NCBI RefSeq assembly: GCF_016908355.1
Contig: NZ_JAFBDT010000008.1
Location: forward strand, 1-64,000
Reading direction: 5' to 3'
Length of the DNA stretch: 64,000 nucleotides
Source of the DNA: Fusibacter tunisiensis
GTDB taxonomy: Bacteria > Bacillota > Clostridia > Peptostreptococcales > Acidaminobacteraceae
In this document: positions 55,746 through 64,000 of the stretch, piece by piece
How the letters are laid out: each line of letters begins with the position of its first letter
Numbering within the stretch: position 1 is the stretch's first letter
The notes under the pieces: generated by a model
What the model saw: only the letters and a program-made list of their open reading frames with translations
Database searches by the model: none
Told to the model about the DNA's origin: nothing
Position numbers and translations under genes: made by a program

Positions 55746-56285
55746 ATGGCGAGATTTAAAGATAAATACAATAATGAAGTTGCGAAAGCAATGATGGAAA
55801 AATTCAGCTATAGCAACGTTATGGAAATTCCAAAAATTGAAAAAGTTGTTATCAACATGGGCCTCGGCGATGGAAAAGACAATCCAAAAGTAATTAAGGC
55901 TGCAGTAGATGAACTGACAACAATCGTAGGTCAGGCACCAGTTGTTACCAAAGCTAAGAAATCTGTTGCGAACTTTAAAGTAAGAGAAGGCATGAGCGTT
56001 GGTGCTAAAGTTACTTTGAGAGGTAGCAGAATGTATGAATTCCTCGATAGATTCATTACAATCGCATTGCCTAGAGTAAGAGACTTTAGAGGTGTAAATC
56101 CAAATTCATTTGACGGTAGAGGAAACTATACGCTTGGCGTTAAAGAACAGTTGATTTTCCCTGAGATCGATATTGACAAGGTAGAAACTGTTAGAGGCAT
56201 GGACATCACTTTTGTAACCACAGCTAAAACGGATGAAGAAGCTAGAGAGTTACTTAAATTGATGGGGATGCCATTTAGCAAGTAA
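55746..56285 (+). CDS. rplE: 50S ribosomal protein L5
   Basis: A 179-residue 5S rRNA-binding protein. '[19 protein letters not shown]' and '[20 protein letters not shown]' are diagnostic. Preceded by AAAGGAGG. Confidence 0.98.
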   Translation: MARFKDKYNNEVAKAMMEKFSYSNVMEIPKIEKVVINMGLGDGKDNPKVIKAAVDELTTIVGQAPVVTKAKKSVANFKVREGMSVGAKVTLRGSRMYEFLDRFITIALPRVRDFRGVNPNSFDGRGNYTLGVKEQLIFPEIDIDKVETVRGMDITFVTTAKTDEEARELLKLMGMPFSK

Positions 56286-56298
56286 GGAGGGATTTACA

Positions 56299-56484
56299 TT
56301 GGCTAAGACCAGTCTTAAAGTAAAACAATCAAGACCGCAAAAATATTCTACGAGAGAATACAATAGATGTAAAATTTGTGGTAGACCACATGCATATATC
56401 AGAAAATATGGAATTTGCCGTATCTGCTTTAGAGAATTGGCATATAAAGGACAAATTCCTGGCGTAAGAAAAGCCAGCTGGTAA
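56299..56484 (+). CDS. rpsZ: 30S ribosomal protein S14, zinc-binding type
   Basis: A 61-residue S14 of the short C+ form with two Cys pairs ('[20 protein letters not shown]') that hold zinc. This form is normal in Gram-positive bacteria. It starts with TTG behind AAGGAGGG, 14 bases after rplE. Confidence 0.96.
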   Translation: MAKTSLKVKQSRPQKYSTREYNRCKICGRPHAYIRKYGICRICFRELAYKGQIPGVRKASW

Positions 56485-56508
56485 GAAATCGGAAGGAGGT
56501 AATTACTC

Positions 56509-56907
56509 ATGGCAATGACAGATCCAATTGCTGATCTACTGACCCGTATCAGAAATGCTAACATGGTTAAGCATACTTCAGTAGATATACCGGCATCAAA
56601 TGTAAAAAAGAGAATTGTAGAGATTCTTATGGAAGAAGGCTATATCAAGGGATTTGATGTGATAGAAGACGGAAAGCAAGGTCTTATCAGAATCGAACTA
56701 AAATATGGTGAAAATAAAGAGCGTGTTATCACAGGGCTCAAGCGTATTTCTAAGCCAGGACTTAGAGTTTATGCTAAGAAAACCGATGTTCCAAGAGTCC
56801 TTGGTGGATTAGGTTGTGCAATTATTTCTACTTCTAATGGTATTATTACAGATAGAGAAGCTAGAAAACTTGGCGTTGGTGGCGAAGTAATTTGCTACAT
56901 TTGGTAA
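56509..56907 (+). CDS. rpsH: 30S ribosomal protein S8
   Basis: A 132-residue central assembly protein; in Escherichia coli it represses the spc operon. '[19 protein letters not shown]' and '[20 protein letters not shown]' are typical. The ATG at 56509 follows GGAAGGAGG. Confidence 0.98.
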   Translation: MAMTDPIADLLTRIRNANMVKHTSVDIPASNVKKRIVEILMEEGYIKGFDVIEDGKQGLIRIELKYGENKERVITGLKRISKPGLRVYAKKTDVPRVLGGLGCAIISTSNGIITDREARKLGVGGEVICYIW

Positions 56908-56932
56908 TCATGAATAACTAGGAGGTGTGACA

Positions 56933-57478
56933 ATGTCAAGAGTAGGTAAATTGCCTATTACAATACCTCAAGGGGTTCAAGTGAACGTTTCTGATAAGAA
57001 TCTCGTCACTGTTAAAGGACCTCTAGGAGAATTGTCAGAGCAAATCGACAAAGACATTAAAATTGAAATTGATGGCGAAACATTATCAGTTACGCGTCCA
57101 TCTGACAATAAGCGACATAGAGCTTTACACGGCTTGTCAAGAGCTTTAATCAACAATATGGTAGTTGGTGTTACAAATGGTTTTGAGAGAAAACTCCAAA
57201 TTGTAGGTGTTGGTTATAGAGCTGCTAAAAATGGTAAAAAACTTGAACTATCATTGGGACATTCTCATCCAGTTGTGATGGAAGATCCAGATGGTATTGA
57301 AACTTTGGTTCCAACACAAACAGAAATTGTTGTTAAAGGAATCAATAAACAACTGGTTGGAAATTATGCTTCTAAAATCAGAGAGTGGAGAAAGCCTGAA
57401 CCTTATAAAGGAAAAGGTGTTCGATATTCTGATGAGCGCGTAATCCGAAAAGAAGGAAAGACCGGTAAGAAAAAATAA
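56933..57478 (+). CDS. rplF: 50S ribosomal protein L6
   Basis: A 181-residue protein near the factor-binding site. '[16 protein letters not shown]' and '[18 protein letters not shown]' are conserved ends. ATG 56933 lies behind AGGAGGTG; an in-frame GTG at 56927 overlaps that site. Confidence 0.97.
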   Translation: MSRVGKLPITIPQGVQVNVSDKNLVTVKGPLGELSEQIDKDIKIEIDGETLSVTRPSDNKRHRALHGLSRALINNMVVGVTNGFERKLQIVGVGYRAAKNGKKLELSLGHSHPVVMEDPDGIETLVPTQTEIVVKGINKQLVGNYASKIREWRKPEPYKGKGVRYSDERVIRKEGKTGKKK

Positions 57479-57495
57479 GAAAGGAGTAGCGTAAA

Positions 57496-57861
57496 ATGGC
57501 TTCTAAAAGTAGAAATGAAAATAGAAAAGCGCGTCATGCAAGAGTGCGTAAGAAAATTTCTGGGTCAACTGAAAAACCAAGACTTAATGTTTACAGATCA
57601 AACCAGAATATTTATGCTCAAATCATTGACGATATTACAGGAAACACTTTAATTGCTGCTTCTACCCTTGATGCTCCTGTTAAAGAGCAAGTATCTTCTA
57701 CAGGCAACAAGGAAGCTGCTAAACTGGTTGGTCAGTTGGTGGCTAAAAAAGCACTTGAAAAAGGCATTGAAAATGTGACTTTTGATAGAGGTGGATACCT
57801 TTATCATGGACGAGTAAAAGAACTCGCTGAAGGTGCTAGAGAAGCAGGATTAAAATTCTAA
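57496..57861 (+). CDS. rplR: 50S ribosomal protein L18
   Basis: A 121-residue 5S rRNA-binding protein. '[20 protein letters not shown]' and '[20 protein letters not shown]' are diagnostic. Preceded by AAAGGAG. Confidence 0.97.
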   Translation: MASKSRNENRKARHARVRKKISGSTEKPRLNVYRSNQNIYAQIIDDITGNTLIAASTLDAPVKEQVSSTGNKEAAKLVGQLVAKKALEKGIENVTFDRGGYLYHGRVKELAEGAREAGLKF

Positions 57862-57876
57862 ATAGGAGGTATGCAC

Positions 57877-58383
57877 ATGAACCGTAAGATGATTGATGCT
57901 AGCAAGTTAGACCTCAAAGAACAGGTTATTAATATAAATCGTGTTACTAAGGTTGTTAAAGGTGGTAGAAACTTCAGATTCAGCGCTCTTGTAGTTGTTG
58001 GAGATGAAAATGGCCACGTAGGCATCGGAACAGGAAAAGCAAAAGAAGTTCCTGAAGCAATTTCAAAAGCGGTTGAAGATGCAAAAAAGCGTCTTATAAA
58101 AGTTCCACGTGTTGGAACGACTATACCGCATAATATCGAAGGACACTATGGCTCAGGAAGTGTTCGAATCATGACAGCACAAGAAGGTACTGGTGTTATC
58201 GCTGGTGGACCTGTACGTGCCGTACTTGAACTTGCAGGAATCAAGGACGTAAGAGCAAAATCTCTTGGAAGCAATAACCCAAGAAATATGGTTAATGCAA
58301 CTATCGATGGCCTTATGAACCTTAAAACTGCTGAAGGCGTAGCGAAATTAAGAGGCAAGACAGTAGAACAAATTTTAGGTTAG
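57877..58383 (+). CDS. rpsE: 30S ribosomal protein S5
   Basis: A 168-residue fidelity protein. The N-terminal double-stranded RNA-binding domain has '[19 protein letters not shown]', followed by '[19 protein letters not shown]'. ATG 57877 is chosen because the in-frame ATG at 57871 is only one base from AGGAGG. Confidence 0.96.
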   Translation: MNRKMIDASKLDLKEQVININRVTKVVKGGRNFRFSALVVVGDENGHVGIGTGKAKEVPEAISKAVEDAKKRLIKVPRVGTTIPHNIEGHYGSGSVRIMTAQEGTGVIAGGPVRAVLELAGIKDVRAKSLGSNNPRNMVNATIDGLMNLKTAEGVAKLRGKTVEQILG

Positions 58384-58395
58384 GGGGTATGAACC

Positions 58396-58572
58396 TTGGC
58401 TACTATAAAAATCAAATTGGTTAAAAGCACAATCGGCGCGCTGCCAAAGCACAGACGTACGGTTGAAGCATTAGGCCTAAGAAAAATCGGTCAAGTTATA
58501 GAAAAACAAGACAATCCTCAAATGCGAGGAATGGTTAATCAAGTTAATCACTTAGTAAAAATCGTAGAGTAA
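58396..58572 (+). CDS. rpmD: 50S ribosomal protein L30
   Basis: A 58-residue protein: a TTG start, then '[20 protein letters not shown]', '[19 protein letters not shown]' and '[13 protein letters not shown]'. The order rpsE-rpmD-rplO is the standard one. AGGGGG at the end of rpsE is the ribosome binding site. It is too short for a 60-residue cut-off and easily missed. Confidence 0.95.
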   Translation: MATIKIKLVKSTIGALPKHRRTVEALGLRKIGQVIEKQDNPQMRGMVNQVNHLVKIVE

Positions 58573-58594
58573 TAATCATAAAGGAGGTGTGACC

Positions 58595-59035
58595 ATGAGA
58601 CTTCATGATTTAAGACCCGCAGAAGGATCTACTAAAAGCAAAAAGCGAGTTGGTAGAGGTACAGGTTCAGGACTTGGAACAACTGCAGGCCGCGGTATGA
58701 ATGGTCAGAATTCACGTTCAGGCGGTGGCGTCAGACCAGGATTCGAAGGTGGACAAATGCCACTTTTCAGAAGAATTCCAAAGCGTGGATTCAACAATAA
58801 ATTCAAAAAGCAATGGACAATTGTTAATGTTGAGCTTTTGAATGAATTCGAAGATGGTACAGAAATTACACCTGAAGTTTTACTTCAAACAGGTGTTGTA
58901 AGCAAAATCAGTTATGGCATAAAGATATTGGGCGATGGAGAATTGAATAAGAAGCTTACTGTAAAAGCAAACAAATTCACTCAGTCAGCAATTAGTAAAA
59001 TAGAAGCTGCTGGAGGAAAGGCAGAGGTGATTTAA
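58595..59035 (+). CDS. rplO: 50S ribosomal protein L15
   Basis: A 146-residue late-assembly protein. The N-terminus is glycine-rich ('[20 protein letters not shown]'), and '[18 protein letters not shown]' is diagnostic. ATG 58595 follows AAGGAGGTG; an in-frame GTG at 58589 overlaps it. The stop codon directly abuts the secY start. Confidence 0.97.
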   Translation: MRLHDLRPAEGSTKSKKRVGRGTGSGLGTTAGRGMNGQNSRSGGGVRPGFEGGQMPLFRRIPKRGFNNKFKKQWTIVNVELLNEFEDGTEITPEVLLQTGVVSKISYGIKILGDGELNKKLTVKANKFTQSAISKIEAAGGKAEVI

Positions 59036-60301
59036 TTGTTTTCGACACTTAGAAACGCTTGGAAAATCCCTGATTTAAGAAATAGAATCCTCTACACTTT
59101 TGCTATGATTGCTATCTTTAGATTAGGATCTGCAGTACCAGTACCTGGAATCGACAGTACAAGACTGGCAGCAGCATTTGCCAATAGTGAAGATGGTCTG
59201 CTTGGACTTTTTAACCTCATGAGCGGAGGTAACTTTAAAACGTTTACAATTTTCGCACTAGGTATCAGTCCTTACATCACTGCATCAATTGTACTAAATC
59301 TTTTACAAATTGCGTTCCCTGCTCTTGAAGCTTTGGCGAAAGAGGGCGAAGAAGGTAGAAAAAAAATTGCCAGATACACACGTTATTTAACAGTTGTTTT
59401 GGCATTGATTCAAGGAATCGGATTTAGTTTGGGCTACTTCCAGAACTTTTTTATAAAGCCTGGCGCGTGGTCGACTTTCATTGCTGTATTAACACTTACA
59501 GCAGGAACAGCGTTTTTAATGTACTTAGGTGAAAAAATCACTGAAAAAGGTATAGGAAACGGTATCTCATTGTTTATCTTTGCAGGTATTGTAGCAAGTG
59601 TTCCTTCAGCAACACTCAGTATTTTTGCAAACCTGAGAATCGGTCAGATGAATATCATTCAAGTGGCACTTTTCTTATTGTTTGCACTTATAATCGTTAT
59701 GGGGATTATATTTATTCAGCAAGGAAGTCGTAAAATTCCTGTTCAATACGCCAAGCGTGTTGTTGGTAGAAAAATGTATGGTGGACAGTCTACACACATT
59801 CCACTTAAAGTTAACCAAGCAGGTGTAATACCAGTTATCTTTGCAATTTCTATTTTGATGTTCCCGGCAACGATTGCAACATTTTTCCCTGGATCAGGAT
59901 TTTCAAATTTTGTATCTAATTATTTGGACCAAACAACTATAATTTATAACTTGTTATATGCACTTTTGATTATATTCTTTACGTTCTTCTATACAAATGT
60001 GACATTCAATCCTGTTGAGGTTGCAGATCGATTGAAGACGAACGGCGGTTTCATCCCTGGCATTAGACCTGGTAGACCGACGTCGGAATATTTGACAAAA
60101 TCTCTTAACAAGATTTCAATTGTTGGTGCAATATTCTTGGCTGTTATTGCAATTTTGCCTAACTTCCTTGGAGCAGTTACCAACACACAATTCAGTTTCG
60201 GTGGAACTTCTGTCCTCATCGTTGTATCTGTAGCGCTTGAGACTATGAAGCAAATCGAAGCACAAATGCTAATGAGACACTACGAAGGATTCCTAAATTA
60301 G
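59036..60301 (+). CDS. secY: Preprotein translocase subunit SecY
   Basis: The 421-residue channel-forming subunit with ten transmembrane helices. The N-terminal 'RLGSAVPVPGID', 'TITASIVLNLLQ'-like helix 2 region ('GISPYITASIVLNLLQIAF') and the cytoplasmic loop 'NGGFIPGIRPGRPTSEYL' are conserved. The start is a TTG immediately after rplO, with GAGGTGA as ribosome binding site inside rplO. SecE is encoded at 34227. Confidence 0.97.
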   Translation: MFSTLRNAWKIPDLRNRILYTFAMIAIFRLGSAVPVPGIDSTRLAAAFANSEDGLLGLFNLMSGGNFKTFTIFALGISPYITASIVLNLLQIAFPALEALAKEGEEGRKKIARYTRYLTVVLALIQGIGFSLGYFQNFFIKPGAWSTFIAVLTLTAGTAFLMYLGEKITEKGIGNGISLFIFAGIVASVPSATLSIFANLRIGQMNIIQVALFLLFALIIVMGIIFIQQGSRKIPVQYAKRVVGRKMYGGQSTHIPLKVNQAGVIPVIFAISILMFPATIATFFPGSGFSNFVSNYLDQTTIIYNLLYALLIIFFTFFYTNVTFNPVEVADRLKTNGGFIPGIRPGRPTSEYLTKSLNKISIVGAIFLAVIAILPNFLGAVTNTQFSFGGTSVLIVVSVALETMKQIEAQMLMRHYEGFLN

Positions 60302-60310
60302 GAGGCTCCT

Positions 60311-60955
60311 GTGAGATTAATTTTATTAGGACCGCCGGGTGCGGGGAAAGGCACACAAGCTGAATTCATAATAAATGAATTTAACGTTCCCCATATATCA
60401 ACTGGAGATATCTTCAGGAAAAACATCAAAGAGGGCACTGAACTCGGAAAAAGAGCTAAGCGCTATATGGATCAAGGTAAATTGGTTCCTGATTCTCTTG
60501 TGGTTGAAATTGTTGAAGACAGATTGCATGAAGCAGACTGTCAAAATGGTTTCCTACTGGATGGATTTCCCAGAACGCTCATCCAAGCAAAAGAACTGGA
60601 TTTGGTTCTTGAAAGAATGCAAGTTGAACTCGATGCGGTAATCAATATTAAAGTGAACCCAGACATGTTAGTGTCACGGGCAATCGGCAGAAGAATCTGT
60701 AAAAATTGTGGCGCAACTTATCATGTGAGTAACAATCCACCTCAAAAAGAGGGTGTTTGTGATAAATGTGGTGGTGAGCTTTACCAGCGCAGTGACGATG
60801 TTGAAGAGACCGTAAAAAATAGAATCAATGTTTATGTTGATGAAACATCTCCCTTGATTGACTACTATGGCAGACGCGATAAATTGGTTGACATAGAAGG
60901 AGAGCAGGATATAACGGCGGTCTCGCAGGATATTGCTGCTGCATTAAGGGGATAG
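60311..60955 (+). CDS. adk: Adenylate kinase
   Basis: A 214-residue kinase interconverting ATP, AMP and ADP. 'LLGPPGAGKGTQAEFI' is the P-loop, and 'GFLLDGFPRTLIQAKEL' is the AMP site. The LID has two Cys pairs ('CKNCGATYHV', 'CDKCGGEL'), the zinc-binding form typical of Gram-positive bacteria. The GTG start follows AGGAGG, nine bases after secY. Confidence 0.97.
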   Translation: MRLILLGPPGAGKGTQAEFIINEFNVPHISTGDIFRKNIKEGTELGKRAKRYMDQGKLVPDSLVVEIVEDRLHEADCQNGFLLDGFPRTLIQAKELDLVLERMQVELDAVINIKVNPDMLVSRAIGRRICKNCGATYHVSNNPPQKEGVCDKCGGELYQRSDDVEETVKNRINVYVDETSPLIDYYGRRDKLVDIEGEQDITAVSQDIAAALRG

Positions 60956-60957
60956 AC

Positions 60958-61719
60958 ATGATTGTCATTAAATCAAACAAAGAAATTGAGCTGATGCAGG
61001 AGTCTGGACGGATTGTTGCATTGGTTCATGAAACAGTAAAAAAAGCAATAAAGCCAGGCATCACTACAGGTGAACTTGACGCAATTGCTGAAGCCGTGAT
61101 TCGTGAAAATGGCGCAATACCTTCTTTCAAGGGATATGGCGGGTTTCCAGGATCCATATGTGCTTCAATTAATGATCAAGTGATTCACGGTATTCCTGGA
61201 GAGACCATTCTTCGGGAAGGTGATATTATTAGTATTGATGTAGGCGCGCTGAAAAACGGCTACCATGGTGATGCTGCTAGAACCCATCCTGTTGGTCAAG
61301 TAAGTGAGGCTGCGGCTGAACTTATAAAGGTCACAGAAGAAAGTTTCTTTGAAGGATTGAAATATTGTCGAAAAGGGTATAGATTGTCTGACATTTCAAA
61401 TGCCATTCAAACGTATTCAGAAGACAGAGGATATGGCGTTGTCAGAGATTTCGTAGGTCATGGTGTTGGGCGTGAACTTCATGAAGATCCACCAATACCT
61501 AACTATGGACCGGCAGGCCGGGGACCTAGACTTGTCCCTGGAATGGTATTGGCCATAGAACCAATGATTAATCAAGGAGACTGGAAAGTTAAGGTGCTCG
61601 ATGATGAATGGACTGTTGTGACACTCGATGGACTATTGTCCGCACACTACGAACACACAGTTGTAATTACAGACGAGGATCCAATATTACTCACCAACTC
61701 CAAAAATGAGGTGTTCTGA
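60958..61719 (+). CDS. map: Methionine aminopeptidase, type I
   Basis: A 253-residue metalloenzyme that removes the initiator methionine. Metal ligands lie in 'ISIDVGALKNGYHGDAART', 'GHGVGRELHEDPPIPNY' and 'LAIEPMIN', with the final Glu in the 'EHTVVITDEDP' end. It starts two bases after adk behind AAGGGG, and its TGA overlaps the next ATG by one base. Confidence 0.97.
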   Translation: MIVIKSNKEIELMQESGRIVALVHETVKKAIKPGITTGELDAIAEAVIRENGAIPSFKGYGGFPGSICASINDQVIHGIPGETILREGDIISIDVGALKNGYHGDAARTHPVGQVSEAAAELIKVTEESFFEGLKYCRKGYRLSDISNAIQTYSEDRGYGVVRDFVGHGVGRELHEDPPIPNYGPAGRGPRLVPGMVLAIEPMINQGDWKVKVLDDEWTVVTLDGLLSAHYEHTVVITDEDPILLTNSKNEVF

Positions 61720-62000
61720 TGATACAATCGTCCAAAGAACTGGAAGTCGGTCAATTTGTGAAATCCAGAGCTGGCCGAGATAAAGATAGAGTGTTTATTG
61801 TCGTTGGTATTATGGATGACTTTTTTGTCCAGATTGCCGATGGTGATTTGAGAAAGCTTGAAAAACCGAAAATTAAAAAAGTAAAGCATTTGAACAAGCT
61901 TAACATGATTAGTGACGACGTTAGAGATAAGTTGTTAAATGAAGGTAAGCTAAACAATGCTTTACTCAGAAAAGAAGTTGAGAGAGCTGGCTTGCTCTAG
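61719..62000 (+). CDS. KOW-domain RNA-binding protein (L14e-like)
   Basis: A 93-residue protein beginning with a KOW-like stretch ('ELEVGQFVKSRAGRDKDRVF', 'DGDLRKLEKPKIKKVKHL'), related to eukaryotic/archaeal L14e. It is kept between map and infA in many Clostridia. A ribosome-associated role is likely from context but not proven. It overlaps map by one base, so is translationally coupled. Confidence 0.85.
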   Translation: MIQSSKELEVGQFVKSRAGRDKDRVFIVVGIMDDFFVQIADGDLRKLEKPKIKKVKHLNKLNMISDDVRDKLLNEGKLNNALLRKEVERAGLL

Positions 62001-62021
62001 TCTAAAAGGAGGGAATTTATA

Positions 62022-62240
62022 GTGGCAAAAAGCGATTCAATTGAAGTTGAAGGCGTAGTCGTTGAGGCATTGCCAAACGCGAATTTTAAGGTTAAACTTG
62101 AAAATGGGCACATTGTACTTGCACATATTTCAGGAAAACTTAGAATGAATTTTATTAGGATATTACCTGGAGATAAAGTGACTTTAGAATTGTCTCCATA
62201 TGATTTGACTCGAGGTCGAATTGTATGGCGCGGAAAGTAA
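62022..62240 (+). CDS. infA: Translation initiation factor IF-1
   Basis: A 72-residue OB-fold factor that occupies the A site during initiation. '[20 protein letters not shown]' and '[18 protein letters not shown]' are the signature. The GTG start follows AAAGGAGGG. Confidence 0.97.
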   Translation: MAKSDSIEVEGVVVEALPNANFKVKLENGHIVLAHISGKLRMNFIRILPGDKVTLELSPYDLTRGRIVWRGK

Positions 62241-62366
<126 letters not shown>

Positions 62367-62380
62367 ATCTGGCGTGTACA

Positions 62381-62416
62381 CAAATATAAAGCGCGGCTGG
62401 TATTACTTTATATTTG
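62381..62416 (+). promoter_or_regulatory. Hairpin in the rpsM leader
   Basis: A perfect 11-pair stem CAAATATAAAG / CTTTATATTTG (62381-62391, 62406-62416) with a 14-base loop lies between rpmJ and rpsM. It is followed by AT-rich sequence with TTGACA at 62429-62434 but no good -10 and no T-run. A control site for the rpsM-rpsK-rpsD-rpoA group (S4 is the regulator in other bacteria) is possible. Confidence 0.45.
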
Positions 62417-62468
62417 AAACATATAAATTGACAAACAATTACTACTACACATTAGGAGGTGTAATTCA

Positions 62469-62840
62469 ATGGCAAGAATTGCAGGTGTTGACTTGCCTAG
62501 AGAGAAGAGAGCCGTTATCGGCTTAACTTACATCTATGGTATTGGAAGACCTACTTCTCAGCAACTGCTTGGAAAAGCAGGAATCAGCGAAGATACTAGA
62601 ATAAAAGATCTCACTGAAGAAGAAGTAAGTAAATTAAGACAACTCATTGAAGAGGATCATTTGGTAGAAGGTGACCTTAGAAGAGAGATTGCAATGAACA
62701 TTAAAAGACTTAAAGAAATTGGATGTTACAGAGGCATCAGACATAGAAAAGGCCTTCCAGTTAGAGGACAGAAGACTAAAACAAACGCAAGAACGCGTAA
62801 AGGTCCTAAGAAAACTGTTAGCCGTAAGAAGAAAAAATAA
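62469..62840 (+). CDS. rpsM: 30S ribosomal protein S13
   Basis: A 123-residue head protein contacting the P-site tRNA and the large subunit. '[20 protein letters not shown]' and '[20 protein letters not shown]' are diagnostic. Preceded by AGGAGGTG. Confidence 0.98.
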   Translation: MARIAGVDLPREKRAVIGLTYIYGIGRPTSQQLLGKAGISEDTRIKDLTEEEVSKLRQLIEEDHLVEGDLRREIAMNIKRLKEIGCYRGIRHRKGLPVRGQKTKTNARTRKGPKKTVSRKKKK

Positions 62841-62858
62841 GTAAAGGAGGCGTAATTC

Positions 62859-63257
62859 ATGGCTGCTGCTAAAAAAGTACGTAGAGTAAGAAAAAAGCGT
62901 GAACGTAAGAATATTGATCGCGGACAAGCACATATTCAAGCTACGTTTAACAATACAATCGTAACATTGACTGATACTGATGGCAATGCAATTGCTTGGT
63001 CAAGTGCAGGTAGCTTGGGCTTCAAGGGGTCGAGAAAATCTACTCCATATGCTGCTCAAATGGCTGCTGAAGCTGCTTCCAAATCTGCAATGGAGCATGG
63101 TTTGAGATCGGTTCAAGTATTTGTAAAAGGACCTGGTTCAGGAAGAGAAGCTGCAATCAGAGCACTTCAAGCAACAGGGCTTGAAATTACATCAATTTCT
63201 GATGTAACGCCAATCCCACATAACGGGTGTAGACCACCGAAAAGAAGAAGAGTGTAA
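62859..63257 (+). CDS. rpsK: 30S ribosomal protein S11
   Basis: A 132-residue platform protein. '[20 protein letters not shown]' and '[18 protein letters not shown]' at the C-terminus are conserved. Preceded by AAAGGAGG. Confidence 0.98.
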   Translation: MAAAKKVRRVRKKRERKNIDRGQAHIQATFNNTIVTLTDTDGNAIAWSSAGSLGFKGSRKSTPYAAQMAAEAASKSAMEHGLRSVQVFVKGPGSGREAAIRALQATGLEITSISDVTPIPHNGCRPPKRRRV

Positions 63258-63282
63258 TTATCAGTATTAGGAGGTGTTTTAA

Positions 63283-63903
63283 GTGGCAAGATATACAGGA
63301 CCATCTTGTAGACTTTGTCGTCGAGAAGGGCAAAAGTTGTTCCTTAAGGGAGACAGATGCTATAGCGACAAATGTGCATTAAACAGAAGACAATCCGCTC
63401 CTGGTCAGCATGGTGCAAGAAGAGGCAAGCTTTCAGGATACGGAACTCAACTTAGAGAAAAACAAAAAGTTAAAAGATTCTATGGTGTATTGGAAACTCA
63501 ATTTAGAACAACATATGATCGAGCAGAAAAAATGAAGGGCATTACAGGTGAAAACCTGCTTCAATTGCTTGAGTTAAGACTTGATAATGTCGTTTTTAGA
63601 CTTGGTTTTGCAAACTCTAGAAAAGAAGCGAGACAAATGGTAACGCACGGTCACTTTACATTGAATGGTCATAAAGCGGATATTCCGTCAATGACGTTAG
63701 CAATTGGTGACGTGATTGCTCTTAAAGACAAGAGCAAATCTTCTGAAAAATTCAAAGCACTTGCTGAATCTGCAAGAACTACTCCAAAATGGGTAGATGT
63801 TGATTTTGAAAAGATGGAAGGGAAAATTACAGCTTTACCTGTAAGAGATGATATTGATTTACCAATCGAAGAGCATCTTATTGTCGAGCTTTACTCAAAG
63901 TAA
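63283..63903 (+). CDS. rpsD: 30S ribosomal protein S4
   Basis: A 206-residue primary 16S rRNA-binding protein. The N-terminus has Cys residues ('[20 protein letters not shown]') of the zinc-binding form, and the S4 domain is '[20 protein letters not shown]'. The GTG start follows AGGAGGTG. Having rpsD inside the alpha operon is the E. coli-like order; Bacillus keeps it elsewhere. Confidence 0.97.
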   Translation: MARYTGPSCRLCRREGQKLFLKGDRCYSDKCALNRRQSAPGQHGARRGKLSGYGTQLREKQKVKRFYGVLETQFRTTYDRAEKMKGITGENLLQLLELRLDNVVFRLGFANSRKEARQMVTHGHFTLNGHKADIPSMTLAIGDVIALKDKSKSSEKFKALAESARTTPKWVDVDFEKMEGKITALPVRDDIDLPIEEHLIVELYSK

Positions 63904-63976
63904 GGGTTGGTTAAGCATATATTATTACCCTCAGATGTTTGTTTGTTGATTTTTATGAAAAGGAGGGTCTTAAGTA

Positions 63977-64000
63977 GTGATTGAAATAGAAAAACCAACG
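63977..64000 (+). CDS. rpoA: RNA polymerase subunit alpha (5' end only)
   Basis: The last 24 bases encode GTG then 'IEIEKPT', the usual N-terminus of alpha in Bacillota. AGGAGGG lies nine bases upstream. The position after rpsD is the standard one. The gene continues beyond the window. Confidence 0.85.

Overview
The window comes from a low-GC Gram-positive bacterium of the Clostridia (Bacillota). The evidence is the block order clpC-radA-(carD)-yacL-ispD-ispF-gltX-mrnC-rlmB-sigH-rpmG-secE-nusG-rplKAJL-rpoBC, followed by the str, S10, spc and alpha operons with a small KOW protein between map and infA. Strong AGGAGG ribosome binding sites, frequent TTG/GTG starts and AT-rich codon use fit this. 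Genus cannot be fixed by eye; a Fusibacter-like or related anaerobe is only a guess. A class II (B12-dependent) ribonucleotide reductase and ThyX fit an anaerobic lifestyle.

Region 1 (1 to about 5921) is foreign-looking. A visibly GC-richer TetR repressor and MMPL/RND exporter pair sits beside a large serine recombinase on the minus strand. Next to it lies the 3' end of a second recombinase, whose own 5' part is missing. At about 5921 this remnant abuts the 3' two thirds of a DNA polymerase IV gene (dinB) whose catalytic N-terminus is missing. Both genes are cut at the same point, which marks a rearrangement scar at the edge of an island.

Region 2 (about 6560-14540) is a glucan-use operon: LacI-family regulator, GH31 alpha-glucosidase, alpha-glucan phosphorylase, ROK glucokinase and glucose-6-phosphate isomerase. 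Together they convert alpha-glucans to fructose-6-phosphate. Matching palindromes lie in front of the regulator and in front of the phosphorylase.

Region 3 (14600-24100) has nrdJ behind a pair of NrdR-type boxes, a NIF3-like protein, an EF-G paralogue, a stand-alone clpC and radA.

Region 4 (24100-33800) has a minus-strand unknown gene, a CarD-like RNA polymerase binder, the PIN-TRAM protein YacL, the isoprenoid genes ispDF, a Cys-rich small protein, gltX, mrnC, a small membrane-anchored unknown, thyX, rlmB, sigH and the first tuf.

Region 5 (33900-64000) is one long run of transcription and translation genes: rpmG-secE-nusG-rplKA, rplJL behind an L10 leader, rpoBC, an L7Ae-like gene-rpsL-rpsG-fusA-tuf, then the S10/spc/alpha clusters to the first codons of rpoA. 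Structured leaders stand before rplA, rplJ, rpsJ, rplC and rpsM and suggest several autoregulatory loops. No rRNA, tRNA, CRISPR array or intact insertion sequence was seen. No gene-free stretch exceeds 300 bases. I found no clear wholly new multi-gene system; the most unusual points are the double-truncated junction, the S10 leader whose promoter is embedded in the tuf terminator, and the operator layout of the glucan operon.
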